Positions 9,023-17,654 of a stretch of 64,000 bases of DNA are shown here, piece by piece. A model generated the notes under the pieces. The model saw only the letters and a program-made list of their open reading frames with translations, did no database searches and was not told the DNA's origin. The position numbers were made by a program, and so were the translations under genes. Position 1 is the stretch's first letter. The number at the start of each line of letters is the position of its first letter. The DNA is taken from positions 930,001 to 994,000 of the forward strand of contig NZ_SJPG01000001.1 in the NCBI RefSeq assembly GCF_007859715.1, given 5' to 3'. This DNA is from Rubinisphaera italica (GTDB lineage Bacteria > Planctomycetota > Planctomycetia > Planctomycetales > Planctomycetaceae).

Positions 9023-10429
9023 ATGTTACTCAAATACTTCTACGACCAGAAACTCGCTCACGCCTCTTATCTTGTTGGCTGCCAACGCGCCAAAGCCGCC
9101 GTCATTGTCGATCCTGGTCGCGACATCGAACAGTATCTTGAAATGGCAGATCGCGAAGGTTTGAAAATTACCGCAGTTGCTGAGACGCATATTCATGCTG
9201 ACTATGTTTCCGGTGCCCGGGAACTGGCGGATCGTGTCGGAGCGAAACTGTATGTTTCCGATGAAGGCCCGGCAGAGTGGAAATACCTTTATCTGGATGA
9301 CTATGACCACCAACTGATGCACGACGGCGATCATTTCATGATTGGAAACATCAAATTCGATGTCCTGCACACTCCTGGTCACACACCGGAAAGTATATCT
9401 TTCATGCTGACCGATCAGGGTGGGGGAGCTAACAAGCCGATGGGGATTTTTACTGGCGACTTCGTGTTTGTCGGGTCGATCGGACGACCGGATTTACTGG
9501 AAGAAGCAGCCGGTCTCATGGGCACAGCCGAGCCGGGGGCTCGCGATCTGTTCAAATCTGCTGAAAGATTCAAATCACTGCCCGACTATTTACAGGTCTG
9601 GCCTGCACACGGTGCGGGAAGTGCTTGTGGGAAAGGGCTGGGTGCAATTCCGTCGTCGACAGTTGGATACGAAAAACTATTCAATCCTGCACTGCAATTC
9701 ACAGACGAAGAAGAATTTGTGAAGTACATCCTGTCGGATCAGCCGGAAGCTCCGAAGTATTTCGCGGTGATGAAGCATGTCAACAAAGCCGGCCCGACCA
9801 TTCTTGGCGAAGGTCACCATCATGAGATGCTGGAACTGTCCAGACTGAATGAGGCTTTGACTTCCGGAACGGTTATCGATTTGACTCCCTCTCCGCAGTT
9901 CGCCAAAGGCCACGTGGCAGGCACCATCAATATTCCGATCGGAATGCTGGCAACTCAGGCAGGATGGCTCGTGGACTACGACAAGCCGACTTACCTGATC
10001 TGTGAACCGCGAGAGCTTGAAGAAGCTGCACGCGTTCTGCATAAAATTGGTGTGGAAGAAATTATCGGTGGTTTCGATGCGTCGGAAGTCAAATCGTCAG
10101 GCAAGGCAAATGAAAAATACATATCCGGAACCCCTGCAGAGTTGTCGTCTGCAATCCAGTCTGGCGAAGTGAAGTTAATCGATGTCCGTTCGAACGATGA
10201 ATGGAACGAAGGGCATATCGAACAAGCCGAACATCGTTTTCTTGGTCGATTACCGAATCATTTAGATGATCTTCCCCATGACGAAACACTCATTGTGCAT
10301 TGCCGTAGCGGTGCACGCTCGGCGATTGCCGCAAGCGTTTTGCAGGCGGCTGGTTTCAAGAATGTCGTGAATCTGACTGGTGGATATACGGCGTGGAAAG
10401 CAGAGGATTTGGCAAGCACAAAGGCATAA
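9023..10429 (+). CDS. Persulfide dioxygenase-rhodanese fusion (ETHE1/CstB-like)
   Basis: The 468-residue protein joins an N-terminal metallo-beta-lactamase domain (about 1-250) to two rhodanese domains (about 265-360 and 370-465). Motifs THIHADYVSG (55-64), HTPGHTPES (116-124) and TGDFVFVG (144-151) supply the expected mononuclear iron ligands of persulfide dioxygenases: His56, His120 and Asp146. The second rhodanese has a complete active-site loop, HCRSGARS, with Cys427. The first has a divergent loop (TYLICEPRELEE) and may be structural. Enzymes of this type oxidise glutathione or other low-molecular-weight persulfide to sulfite and can exchange sulfur with thiosulfate through the rhodanese. 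AAGGAG lies eight to nine bases before the ATG. Together with the downstream SQR it forms the core of sulfide detoxification. Confidence 0.9.
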   Translation: MLLKYFYDQKLAHASYLVGCQRAKAAVIVDPGRDIEQYLEMADREGLKITAVAETHIHADYVSGARELADRVGAKLYVSDEGPAEWKYLYLDDYDHQLMHDGDHFMIGNIKFDVLHTPGHTPESISFMLTDQGGGANKPMGIFTGDFVFVGSIGRPDLLEEAAGLMGTAEPGARDLFKSAERFKSLPDYLQVWPAHGAGSACGKGLGAIPSSTVGYEKLFNPALQFTDEEEFVKYILSDQPEAPKYFAVMKHVNKAGPTILGEGHHHEMLELSRLNEALTSGTVIDLTPSPQFAKGHVAGTINIPIGMLATQAGWLVDYDKPTYLICEPRELEEAARVLHKIGVEEIIGGFDASEVKSSGKANEKYISGTPAELSSAIQSGEVKLIDVRSNDEWNEGHIEQAEHRFLGRLPNHLDDLPHDETLIVHCRSGARSAIAASVLQAAGFKNVVNLTGGYTAWKAEDLASTKA

Positions 10430-10494
10430 ACGACGAGTAGCGCACTGAACTGGCTAGACACTCTTTTCATTCACTATTCATCAATGAGATTTCC

Positions 10495-11235
10495 ATGGAA
10501 ACGACACACGAAAGACCTTCGCTTGCCGACCGGCTGAGCGATCCTCATACGACGGCAGCTTTGCATCGCCTGCTGGATCGAGCTGAATCGCTCGATCAGA
10601 TGCTCCAGGTAGCTGGCGACCTGCCCAATCTGGTTGCGATCGCCACAGATTTCTTCGATGCCGTTTGCCACAAAGCCTCACTAGACGGGATCGATCTGGA
10701 AGATCGGGCGAGTCAATTGCTGAAGTTGTTCGTGCAGATCACTGAGCCAGCGAATCTGCAGGCGATTGAGCGATTGATTTCCCGCTTGCCGAATCTGGAA
10801 GCCGGAACCGCCTTGCTGGATGAATTTCCTGAATTGTTTGCGACAGCAGTGGATGTATTAGACGAATGGGCCAGAGACTTGAAGGACGATGGCATTGATC
10901 TGGAAAAGAGTGTTCGTCAGGGATTGTATGCCGTTTTGTATTTAGGCGGGCAAATTCGACGGGAGGAACTCGATCGAATCGGTTATTTGGTTAAGTCTGA
11001 TGTCATGAACGAACATTCGATTGAATCGGTTGGTATGGCTGGTTCGGCACTTGCCAGTTGCCGGAGCGGAACTTGTGAGCATCCACTTCCGAAACGAGTT
11101 GGTTTATTTGGACTGTTGAGAGCGATGCGGGATCCAGACACTCAGCGTGCACTCTCCTTCGGCTTGCAGTTTGCGAAATGTTATGGAGGAGTCCTTGCAG
11201 AAAAGCATAGCCCGTCAAGCCAAGAGCAGAAGTAA
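10495..11235 (+). CDS. DUF1641 family protein
   Basis: The 246-residue soluble protein is mostly helical and acidic. The C-terminal part carries the DUF1641 signature GLFGLLRAMRDPDTQRALSF (about 203-222). In other bacteria DUF1641 genes are found almost always beside sulfide:quinone oxidoreductase or formate dehydrogenase-like genes, and this one lies 43 bases before SQR. No catalytic motif is visible; a role as an accessory or partner of SQR is an inference from gene order. The segment CRSGTCEHPLPKR (about 190-202) contains a CX5C pair just ahead of the DUF1641 core that could bind sulfur or metal; this is speculative. The start at 10495 has only a weak ribosome site (GAGA). Confidence 0.8.
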   Translation: METTHERPSLADRLSDPHTTAALHRLLDRAESLDQMLQVAGDLPNLVAIATDFFDAVCHKASLDGIDLEDRASQLLKLFVQITEPANLQAIERLISRLPNLEAGTALLDEFPELFATAVDVLDEWARDLKDDGIDLEKSVRQGLYAVLYLGGQIRREELDRIGYLVKSDVMNEHSIESVGMAGSALASCRSGTCEHPLPKRVGLFGLLRAMRDPDTQRALSFGLQFAKCYGGVLAEKHSPSSQEQK

Positions 11236-11278
11236 TTCTCCTGTTTATCATTTGTAAAATCTTAAAGGAACCCGTGTC

Positions 11279-12463
11279 ATGGATCATCATCAAATCGTCA
11301 TCGTTGGCGGAGGGACTGCCGGGATTACCGTAGCCGCTCGACTGAAAAACGCAGATCCCTCGCTAGATATTGCCATTATTGAACCTTCCGAGAAGCATTA
11401 TTATCAACCACTGTGGACTTTGGTTGGCGGAGGAATGTTTAAGCCAGTAGAATCGGGTCGTGACGAAGCAGATCTGATTCCTTACGGCGTGAAGTGGATT
11501 CAGGATCGTGTCGATTCTTTCTCACCTGGTGCCAACAGCCTTTTCACACGTGGGGGCGAGACAATCGGTTACGATTATCTCATCGTGGCTCCGGGAATTC
11601 AGGTCAACTGGGATCAGGTCAAAGGCCTGAAAGAATCTGTCGGAAAGGACGGTGTCTGCAGTAATTACTCGATTGATACAGTCGCCAGCACATGGAAGTT
11701 TATCAGTGAACTGAAGGAAGGAGTCGCCTTATTCACGCAACCGGCAGGGGCGGTGAAGTGCGGAGGGGCTCCCCAAAAGATCTGTTACTTGGCTGAAGAT
11801 CATTTCCGACGATCCGGTGTCCGCAAAAACATCGAAGTCATTTTTACACTGGCTGGACCGCGTCTGTTTGCAGTCGATAAATATCGCGAAGTGCTTGAGA
11901 AAGTCGCTTCCCGTAAAGGAGTCGAAACCCGATTCCGCCACAATCTTGTCGAGGTTCGTGCTGCCTCCAAAGAAGCGATTTATCGCCACATGGATACGAA
12001 TGATGAAATCGTTATCAAATATGACATGATTCACGTAACACCGCCAATGAGCGCACCAGACTTCGTTTCCCAGAGTGAACTGGCTGGCGAGGGGGGTTGG
12101 GTTGAAGTTGATAAGCACTCGCTGCAACACACGCGATTTGCCAACGTGTTCTCCCTGGGCGACGCTTCGAGTTTACCGACATCGAAGACAGGAGCCGCGA
12201 TTCGAAAGCAGGCCCCTGTTGTGGTCGAAAACTTACTCGCGACAATGAAACAGGAACCCTGCCAAGCGAGTTACGATGGCTACACGTCATGCCCTGTCGT
12301 AACAGGATACGATAGTCTGGTATTGGCCGAGTTCGATTACAGCGGTCAACCAGCCGAGACGTTTCCATTCGACCAGTCAAGAGAACGGTTCAGTATGTTC
12401 CTGCTGAAAAAATTTGGTCTGCCAGCCCTGTATTGGCACGGAATGCTACGTGGTCGAGTCTAA
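11279..12463 (+). CDS. sqr: Sulfide:quinone oxidoreductase, type II (SQRDL-like)
   Basis: The 394-residue FAD flavoprotein of the two-dinucleotide-binding fold opens with QIVIVGGGTAGITVAARL. It oxidises sulfide to sulfane sulfur and passes electrons to the membrane quinone pool. Active-site cysteines fit the type II (mitochondrial-like) group: Cys161 in KCGGAPQKICYLAE and Cys338 in YTSCPVVTGY, both in segments nearly identical to the human enzyme; Cys127 is additional. There is no membrane span; the C-terminus is amphipathic, as expected for a monotopic enzyme. The ATG follows AAAGGA with good spacing. Its product, a persulfide on a small thiol, is the substrate of the persulfide dioxygenase two genes upstream, and its electrons could reach the cbb3 oxidase encoded 8 kb downstream. 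Confidence 0.93.
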   Translation: MDHHQIVIVGGGTAGITVAARLKNADPSLDIAIIEPSEKHYYQPLWTLVGGGMFKPVESGRDEADLIPYGVKWIQDRVDSFSPGANSLFTRGGETIGYDYLIVAPGIQVNWDQVKGLKESVGKDGVCSNYSIDTVASTWKFISELKEGVALFTQPAGAVKCGGAPQKICYLAEDHFRRSGVRKNIEVIFTLAGPRLFAVDKYREVLEKVASRKGVETRFRHNLVEVRAASKEAIYRHMDTNDEIVIKYDMIHVTPPMSAPDFVSQSELAGEGGWVEVDKHSLQHTRFANVFSLGDASSLPTSKTGAAIRKQAPVVVENLLATMKQEPCQASYDGYTSCPVVTGYDSLVLAEFDYSGQPAETFPFDQSRERFSMFLLKKFGLPALYWHGMLRGRV

Positions 12464-12518
12464 ACACTTCATAATGTTCAGAGTTGAATCCCGTATTTCA
12501 ATAGATCAGGTGCTAAAT

Positions 12519-14180
12519 ATGAAAATAGTGATTATTGGTGGAGTTGCTGGGGGAGCATCGGCTGCTGCACGTGCGCGACGACTCAGCGAGGATGCGGAGA
12601 TTATTATCCTGGAGCGAGGGCGATATCCTTCGTTTGCGAACTGTGGTCTTCCCTATTACGTCGGTGGCGAGATCAAGTCACGAGATAAACTCCTTGTTGC
12701 ACCGATCGAAATGCTCCGCGAACGACATCGGCTTGACGTTCGCATCCGCAGCGAAGTGATGTCGATCAATCGGATCGAACAAACTGTTCGTGTTCAGAAT
12801 CTGGAGACCGGCGAATCGTATGAGGAGTCTTATGATAAACTGATCATCGCTACGGGAGCTTCACCTTTCCGACCGCCCGTTCCCGGTATCGATGGCTCTC
12901 GGATCCTGGAACTCCGGGATCTGAATGATGCCGACCGGATGCATACCTATGCAACCTCTGGAGCTCGTCGAGCTGTCATTGTTGGAGCCGGGTTTATAGG
13001 GATTGAAGTTGCGGAGAACCTGGTTCGTCGTGGCATTGATGTCACCATTGTGGAATTGTCCGATCAGATTCTTCCTCCATGGGATCGGGAAATGATCGGT
13101 CCAGTCGATTCGCATCTGAGAAAACAGGGAGTTGATGTGCTTCTGGGAAACTCGGTCGAAGCGTTTGACGAAACAGAGATCGGCTTGGAAATCCGACTGA
13201 AATCTGGTGGAACTCTGGATGTTGATTTTGCAGTCGTATGTATTGGCGTTCGCCCGGAAAGTCGCTTGGCACAAGAATCCGGTATCAAGTGTGGCGAACG
13301 TGGTGGAATTATTACCAACGAACATATGCAAACGAGCGATGACAATGTTTACGCTGTCGGTGATGTCGTTCAGACCAGTTGTTTTGTCTCAAGCACACCC
13401 ATCCAAATTCCGCTTGCCGGTCCGGCGAATCGTCAGGGACGTATCGCAGCAGACCATATCTTCGGGAGAGATTCGACCTATCGAGGCACACAGGGAACGG
13501 CAGTGGTCGGCATTTTTGGAATGACCGCTGCCATGACAGGGTTGAGCGAAAAATCACTGAAGCGTAATCAATTGGCTTATGAAAAAATCTATATTCATCC
13601 TTCCGATCACGCAGGATATTTTCCTGATGCACAACAGATGGTGTTGAAGTTACTCTTCGATCCTAAGACGGGAATTATTCTCGGTGCTCAGGGTGTCGGC
13701 ACAACTGGAGTTGACAAGCGCATCGACGTGCTCGCAATCGCGATTCAGGCTGGCATGACGGTTTATGATTTGGAAGAAGTTGAACTTTGCTATGCACCCC
13801 AATATGGCCATGCCAAAGATCCCATTAATATGTTGGGCTTTGTCGCTTCAGGTGTTCTCCGGGGAGATCAACCAATTATTCAAGTCGATACTCTCAGTTC
13901 TTACTCAGCCGAAAGTCTCCTGTTGCTCGACGTTCGCACTGCAGCAGAATTTGCTGCGGGGCATATCCCAGGGGCGAAGAATATCCCAATCGAGACGTTA
14001 CGCGAACTAGTCTCAGAACTGCCTCGTGACAGAAAAATTGCAACTTACTGCAAGGTCGGTCAACGAGGTTACTATGCCACTCGAATTTTAGATCAGCTTG
14101 GCTTTGATGCCGCAAATATCAGTGGTGGATTTCAATTGTGGTCGAATTATTCGGCTCATGACAACAATGCAACCGATTAA
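12519..14180 (+). CDS. CoA-disulfide reductase / NADH-dependent persulfide reductase with C-terminal rhodanese domain
   Basis: The chosen start ATG at 12519 gives 553 residues beginning MKIVIIGGVAGGASAAARARR, the normal N-terminus of the family; an upstream in-frame TTG would run back into SQR and is rejected. The FAD/NAD(P)H-dependent reductase core (about 1-445) carries the single active Cys42 in SFANCGLPYY, diagnostic of CoA-disulfide reductases, and AVGDVVQ near residue 288. A rhodanese domain (about 455-545) follows, with LLLDVRTAAEFAAGHIPGA and the active loop YCKVGQRG (Cys511). This architecture matches CoADR-Rhd / Npsr enzymes that reduce CoA persulfide or polysulfide. In this operon it probably handles sulfane sulfur produced by SQR. 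The ribosome site is weak. Exact in vivo substrate uncertain. Confidence 0.88.
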   Translation: MKIVIIGGVAGGASAAARARRLSEDAEIIILERGRYPSFANCGLPYYVGGEIKSRDKLLVAPIEMLRERHRLDVRIRSEVMSINRIEQTVRVQNLETGESYEESYDKLIIATGASPFRPPVPGIDGSRILELRDLNDADRMHTYATSGARRAVIVGAGFIGIEVAENLVRRGIDVTIVELSDQILPPWDREMIGPVDSHLRKQGVDVLLGNSVEAFDETEIGLEIRLKSGGTLDVDFAVVCIGVRPESRLAQESGIKCGERGGIITNEHMQTSDDNVYAVGDVVQTSCFVSSTPIQIPLAGPANRQGRIAADHIFGRDSTYRGTQGTAVVGIFGMTAAMTGLSEKSLKRNQLAYEKIYIHPSDHAGYFPDAQQMVLKLLFDPKTGIILGAQGVGTTGVDKRIDVLAIAIQAGMTVYDLEEVELCYAPQYGHAKDPINMLGFVASGVLRGDQPIIQVDTLSSYSAESLLLLDVRTAAEFAAGHIPGAKNIPIETLRELVSELPRDRKIATYCKVGQRGYYATRILDQLGFDAANISGGFQLWSNYSAHDNNATD

Positions 14181-14191
14181 AGGGAAACTCA

Positions 14192-15226
14192 ATGAATACT
14201 TCCAAAATCTTCCAGGTAACGTCTCTTATTTTCCTGTTCCTGAGCAATCCCGCATGGTCACAGGATGATCCAGGGAGTCAAGCGAAAAAGAAGCAACCGG
14301 GCTATGGGCATGGACGCGGAATGCACCAATCGGATGGACGCCACGAGGTCGATCACAAAGTCTTTCAGTACCTGCTCCAGAACCATGACAAAATCGTCCG
14401 CACAGTCAAAGAATTACCAGATGGCGTGGAGACGCTGACTGAGTCGGATGTGCCCGAAGTCGCAGAAAAGATTAAAGATCATGTTGAGTGGATGGCCTAT
14501 CGCGTGGAGAACAGGCAGCCAATCCGTATGCGAGACCCATTGTTCGCGGAACTGTTCAAGCATACGGATAAGATCAAAATCGTTCATAAGGACACAGAAA
14601 AGGGAGTGAAAGTCATTGAGACTTCCGACGATCCGTATGTAGTCAAGTTAATTCAGGCTCATGCTAAAGCGGTCTCTGGATTTGTAGAGCGGGGATTTGC
14701 AGAAGCGATGAAAAACCATTCTGTTCCAGAGACTGCAGAGATCGGCGATCCAGAGTACTCTTACCCAGCGATTGCCGAGTACGGAAAAGTCGTTCAACTC
14801 CCCAATGCCGCGCAACAGCCTCGAGATGGCAGTAAGATATTAGTCGATGTGACCAAAGGTGGCACGCCGGACAAATTGAATCCGGGTATCGAGAAAGTCG
14901 CTCGTTTTGTCAATATTTACAAGGGTGCAGGAAAGAAACCGGCTCAGGTCGAGATTGCAATCGTGTTGCATGGCGAGGCTACTTTGACCATTTTGAACTC
15001 CGATATTTACAGCAAACGATTTGAGACAAATGGCAATCCGAATCTCGATTGTTTGCATCAACTCCACGAGGCGGGCGTCGAGATATTAGTGTGCGGCCAG
15101 TCGTTAATCGGAAAAAACGCTAAGCAGGACGAGGTTGTTGTCTTTGTGGACGTAGCCGTGTCGGCATTAACTTCTCTGGTCAACCTCCAGGCAGATGGGT
15201 TTTCATATGTTCCACTTGGGAATTGA
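14192..15226 (+). CDS. Exported two-domain protein with C-terminal DsrE-like fold
   Basis: The 344-residue protein has a cleavable signal peptide (MNTSKIFQVTSLIFLFLSNPAWSQ, cut near AWS-Q). A basic Gly/His-rich linker (about 25-50) leads to a helical region (about 50-185) with the conserved-looking segments DHVEWMAYRVENRQPIRMRDP and MKNHSVPETAEIGDPEYSYP. The C-terminal part (about 195-344) resembles DsrE/DsrF-like sulfur-relay folds: VEIAIVLHGEA, LHEAGVEILVCGQS and VSALTSLVNLQADGFSYVPLGN, with Cys residues near 286 and 299. It is the last gene of the sulfur operon, 11 bases after the reductase, with AAGGGA before the ATG. Export places this sulfur-handling fold outside the cytoplasm, unlike classical DsrE. 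The N-terminal domain is not recognised; it may bind heme or metal through its many His residues, which is a guess. Confidence 0.75.
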   Translation: MNTSKIFQVTSLIFLFLSNPAWSQDDPGSQAKKKQPGYGHGRGMHQSDGRHEVDHKVFQYLLQNHDKIVRTVKELPDGVETLTESDVPEVAEKIKDHVEWMAYRVENRQPIRMRDPLFAELFKHTDKIKIVHKDTEKGVKVIETSDDPYVVKLIQAHAKAVSGFVERGFAEAMKNHSVPETAEIGDPEYSYPAIAEYGKVVQLPNAAQQPRDGSKILVDVTKGGTPDKLNPGIEKVARFVNIYKGAGKKPAQVEIAIVLHGEATLTILNSDIYSKRFETNGNPNLDCLHQLHEAGVEILVCGQSLIGKNAKQDEVVVFVDVAVSALTSLVNLQADGFSYVPLGN

Positions 15227-15297
15227 CGAATATTATGTTTCCGGATGCTAATATGGTGATCGATGAATTCTCTTGACTCTCGCATTGCCGACTACGC

Positions 15298-15325
15298 ATG
15301 CCCCTTACGAGGGGCATATTTTTTT
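15298..15325 (+). terminator. Rho-independent terminator of the sulfur operon
   Basis: ATGCCCCT (15298-15305) pairs perfectly with AGGGGCAT (15310-15317) around a TACG tetraloop, followed by a run of seven T (15319-15325). It lies 71 bases after the DsrE-like gene and separates the sulfur cluster from the sensor kinase. Confidence 0.9.
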
Positions 15326-15426
15326 CCGACTCTCTTTCTCATCCAAAGAGTCGCTATACTCTATTTCATTTTCAGTGACAGTCATCGGCTAAGTACGTTT
15401 CAAATAATTTGAGTCCCATTTGTGTC

Positions 15427-17490
15427 ATGGCAATACCCGAATCCATTTTAACTCGTTTTTTAGATTTAAAAACTTATGTGGGATGGACAGAGGCGGATGA
15501 TGATTGTTCCGACCAATTGTCCAGAATATTACTTCCTCATACGGAGGAGATTTTGCAGGATTTCTATCGTGAAATCCAAAAGCATCCAGCTTCATCCCGT
15601 GTTATTACGGGGGGTGAGATTCAAATTGAGCGATTGAAACAGAGCCTCTCTCTGTGGCTGGCAGATATGCTGCAATCGAAACATGATGAAGATTACGTGC
15701 ACAGGCGCTGGAAGATTGGGCAAAAGCATGTCGAGATTGGTTTAGAGCAACTTTATGTCAACGCGGCCTTTGCTCGTGTCCGTTCCTGTTTGAGTCGGAT
15801 CTTATGCCATCAGGAATCGATTTCAGAAGAAGTTAAATTACAACTGCATGAATCTTTGCATAAGAGGCTCGATCTCGATCTTGCGATAATGGTAGATGCC
15901 TATCAGGAGGAGTATCAATCGAGTCAGGTTCCGGTTGATCGGGCGCGACTGAATCAGCAAAAACTGTTAGCCCTGTTAAGTAAGGAAGCGCTGGCAGGTG
16001 CGAGTCTGAATGAGATTTACGATCAGGCAATTGCTTACTTGTCTCAGGCCTTTCGGGCTGATTTGTGTGAGTTGTTCATTTTTGAACCCGATGCCGATCA
16101 ACTGAGAATGGAATCCATGTCGGGATGGGTGACAAAGTCAAATGGATCAGTGATTGAACTTGGAAATGTGGATCCCGGAATTACAGAACTACTGAAACAA
16201 AAAGGCTGTGTGGAAACGAGCGACTGGCAATTGCAGCCTAAAATTCAGCCGATTACACTTCTGGTGGATGAACGTGTCGTGAGCAGTCTACAGGTTGTTG
16301 TTCGCGGCGAAGAAGATGTTTATGGGTTGCTGGGAGTCCATTTTCGCCAGCCACATCGATTCCAATCGTCCGATCATGACTTTCTGTTTTCCATTGCCAA
16401 TCTGCTGGCCAATGCGATTCATCGCTCCCGGGTCGAATTCATGCGTGCTCAAAAAGCTCAGCAACTTCGCCGACTTGTCGATCGCCTTCCAGCAGGTGCA
16501 GTCTATGTTGTGAATCATGCGATGCAAATTAACAGTGCCGTCGAGCAGATGACGGGATACTCAAAAGAGGAACTGACAAACCTGAAAGAATGGAATCAGC
16601 ATGTGCTGAATGAGTCGGTTGTGGAAGATCGAGTGGAAAACTCGGTCCGTTCAGGTAAAGAAGGACGAACTCATCATCGGCAATTGAGATTGCGACGCGC
16701 CGATGGACAGGAGCGACTGATCTCGCAGGTCAAATTTCAATCAGGAGCCGATGAAGTCTGGCTTCTCCACGACATTACCGAAGAAGCGGAACGTTACAAA
16801 AGTCAGTTACAGTCAGAACGGCTTGCTGCTATTGGTCAAATGATTACGGGTTTGGCACACGAGAGTCGAAATGCGTTGCAGCGAATTCAGGCTTGCACAG
16901 AAATGCTGGAGCTAGAGTTAGAAGACAATAAATCAGCCATGAGTCTGATCATTCGATCCCAACAGGCCATCGATGATTTGCAGATGCTTTACGATGAAGT
17001 GCGGAATTATGCATCTCCACTTTCTCTCTCAAAGGATTGGTGGAGTTTGGAGACTTTGCTACAGCAAGCCTGGGGGCAGTTAGAACATGACTGGAAGGAT
17101 CGCGATGCGAAATTGTTGATCAATATTGATCCTGAGGGTCTCGAAGTCGAAGTCGATCGATTTCGCATGGTACAAGTGCTGAGAAACTTTCTCGAGAATT
17201 CGCTGGCAGCCTGTTCCGATCCCGTGATCATTCAGGTTGACATTCGATTGATTAAAGAAACGGATCGATCGGGAGTGGAAATTTCAATTTCGGATAATGG
17301 TCCTGGTCTCAGTTCGGCTGGAGAGGGACGTATTTTTGAGCCATTTTATACGACGAAACCTAAAGGTTCAGGATTAGGCATGGCAATTGCATCAAGGATC
17401 GTCACGGCTCATCAAGGAGTCCTCGAAACTGCGCCCAGCTTACTCGGTGGAGCTTCGTTTCGCCTTTATTTTCCCCTGAGCAATAACTAA
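15427..17490 (+). CDS. Globin-coupled sensor histidine kinase (protoglobin-GAF-PAS-HisKA-HATPase)
   Basis: With ATG at 15427 the protein has 687 residues (a TTG 18 bases upstream is possible). Domains: an N-terminal globin-coupled sensor domain (about 1-165) with the proximal-heme signature WKIGQKHVEIGL, His101 being the predicted heme ligand; GAF (about 185-340); PAS (about 350-455, VNHAMQINSAVEQMTGYS); dimerisation/phosphoacceptor region with His478 in GLAHESRN; and an ATPase domain with DNGPGL and GSGLGMAIASRI. There is no membrane span, so it is a cytoplasmic sensor of O2, NO or CO. The globin kinase family (for example the soil-bacterium GcHK/AfGcHK) autophosphorylates when O2 is bound. 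The genes that follow encode a receiver protein and an NtrC-type activator, and then cbb3 oxidase, so oxygen control of respiration is the likely task (inferred). Confidence 0.88.
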   Translation: MAIPESILTRFLDLKTYVGWTEADDDCSDQLSRILLPHTEEILQDFYREIQKHPASSRVITGGEIQIERLKQSLSLWLADMLQSKHDEDYVHRRWKIGQKHVEIGLEQLYVNAAFARVRSCLSRILCHQESISEEVKLQLHESLHKRLDLDLAIMVDAYQEEYQSSQVPVDRARLNQQKLLALLSKEALAGASLNEIYDQAIAYLSQAFRADLCELFIFEPDADQLRMESMSGWVTKSNGSVIELGNVDPGITELLKQKGCVETSDWQLQPKIQPITLLVDERVVSSLQVVVRGEEDVYGLLGVHFRQPHRFQSSDHDFLFSIANLLANAIHRSRVEFMRAQKAQQLRRLVDRLPAGAVYVVNHAMQINSAVEQMTGYSKEELTNLKEWNQHVLNESVVEDRVENSVRSGKEGRTHHRQLRLRRADGQERLISQVKFQSGADEVWLLHDITEEAERYKSQLQSERLAAIGQMITGLAHESRNALQRIQACTEMLELELEDNKSAMSLIIRSQQAIDDLQMLYDEVRNYASPLSLSKDWWSLETLLQQAWGQLEHDWKDRDAKLLINIDPEGLEVEVDRFRMVQVLRNFLENSLAACSDPVIIQVDIRLIKETDRSGVEISISDNGPGLSSAGEGRIFEPFYTTKPKGSGLGMAIASRIVTAHQGVLETAPSLLGGASFRLYFPLSNN

Positions 17491-17533
17491 ACAGAGAATT
17501 TCCAGTTGTCCGTACCAATTGAATATGAGGGTG

Positions 17534-17602
17534 GCACTGGCTTTGCCAGTGCATCGTAACTTATTAAATAGCCTTGACTTGCACTGGCGAAGCCGGTGGT
17601 GC
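17534..17602. repeat. Pair of GGCACTGGC/GCCAGTGC palindromes
   Basis: GCACTGGC (17534-17541) and GCCAGTGC (17545-17552) form a perfect hairpin around TTT. A second, imperfect copy in the opposite sense lies at 17581-17602 (GCACTGGC gaa GCCGGTGGTGC). Together the two units are roughly inverted relative to each other. They occupy the 164-base gap between the kinase and the receiver gene. It looks like a dispersed intergenic palindrome rather than a terminator, because no T run follows. Confidence 0.7.
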
Positions 17603-17654
17603 ATAACCCAAAGTTTTCAATGGAATAATCCCCAGGCATGATTCGGGAGTCAGT

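Noticed and set aside
12414..12518. Upstream TTG start for the CoA-disulfide-reductase-like gene
   Set aside because: It would overlap the end of the SQR gene, and the family N-terminus MKIVIIGG begins exactly at the ATG at 12519.
17532..17546. Sigma-54-like match TGGCACT-GGCT-TTGC before the receiver gene
   Set aside because: It has GG and GC at ten-base spacing, but it is formed by the GGCACTGGC/GCCAGTGC palindrome, a dispersed repeat, and lies over 100 bases upstream of the receiver gene. Probably coincidental.
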